Below are positions 63,949 to 64,000 of a stretch of DNA of 64,000 nt, in pieces; the first letter of the stretch is position 1; each line of letters opens with the position of its first letter. This DNA comes from Caldora sp965222765. Lineage in GTDB: Bacteria > Cyanobacteriota > Cyanobacteriia > Cyanobacteriales > Coleofasciculaceae. The translations under genes and the position numbers were made by a program. The notes below the pieces were generated by a model. It saw nothing but the letters and a program-made list of their open reading frames with translations, made no database searches and was not told the DNA's origin. The stretch covers positions 186,001 through 250,000 of the forward strand of contig CBDCVG010000022.1 in NCBI GenBank assembly GCA_965222765.1. The letters are read 5' to 3'.

Positions 63949-64000
63949 TTTTACCTCATATACAGTTTTGATGATACAACTCCGGATTTAATATCCCTTT

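Overview
The window is chromosomal DNA from a filamentous, probably Nostocales-type cyanobacterium. The evidence is dense HIP1-type GCGATCGC octamers, many heptanucleotide tandem repeats (TTGGGAA, AACAAAC, AATTAAG, ATTAGCC types), and genes typical of oxygenic phototrophs: acyl-lipid desC, a fused cobA-hemD, DUF3120, a lumenal pentapeptide protein, ycf39, petM, DUF3326, a plant-type [2Fe-2S] ferredoxin, and an Npun_R2479-type HD protein. The assignment to order is an inference.

Layout. 1-5.8 kb: 3' end of dnaG, then desC diverging from a TetR-type regulator across a 128-bp spacer with two copies of one palindromic operator, an orphan DevA-type ATPase and cobA-hemD. 5.8-18.2 kb: a MITE-like repeat, a lipase-like hydrolase, a three-domain cell-wall hydrolase, an M61 peptidase, ilvE, a PEP-CTERM surface protein, an FHA-adenylate cyclase, DUF3120 and a pentapeptide protein. 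18.4-34.5 kb is accessory DNA. It holds an ftsH paralogue broken by several frameshifts, a decayed tnpB, cobT, a caspase-FGE protein whose C-terminus looks like a diversity-generating-retroelement (DGR) variable region, a substrate-binding lipoprotein, a gamma-glutamyltransferase-family protein, an Rpn-type nuclease and a CHAT-NACHT protein broken at two homopolymers. 34.7-44 kb: Fe-S aldo/keto reductase, bifunctional nuclease, ribE, rnz, a two-partner-secretion exoprotein, a tightly coupled operon (small ORF, DUF3326, CPBP protease) and a ferredoxin. 44.1-47.2 kb is a nested mobile region. 47.2-64 kb: GT-C membrane protein, BamA, an oligopeptide-type permease, an intact IS605-type tnpB, an HD protein, tRNA-Gly(CCC), a 2H phosphoesterase, holA, a TVP38 protein, nadK, ycf39, petM, pdxA, a GT2 transferase and a small unknown.

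The strongest novelty is at 45179-45906. It is a 728-bp element with 14-bp perfect terminal inverted repeats, subterminal TTCGCGTAA palindromes and an exact 10-bp target duplication. It is inserted in the tail of an IS630-type transposase gene and carries a single 137-codon gene with no recognised transposase. The second is the DGR-type variable region at 23332-23403: every residue that departs from the usual Asn-rich template can be explained by change at template adenines, yet no reverse transcriptase or template repeat lies in the window.

Single-base frameshifts cluster in accessory genes (ftsH copy, caspase-FGE, CHAT-NACHT, tnpB, a small secreted protein). The housekeeping genes are clean. 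This favours real decay or phase variation over random sequencing error, but only read-level data can settle it.
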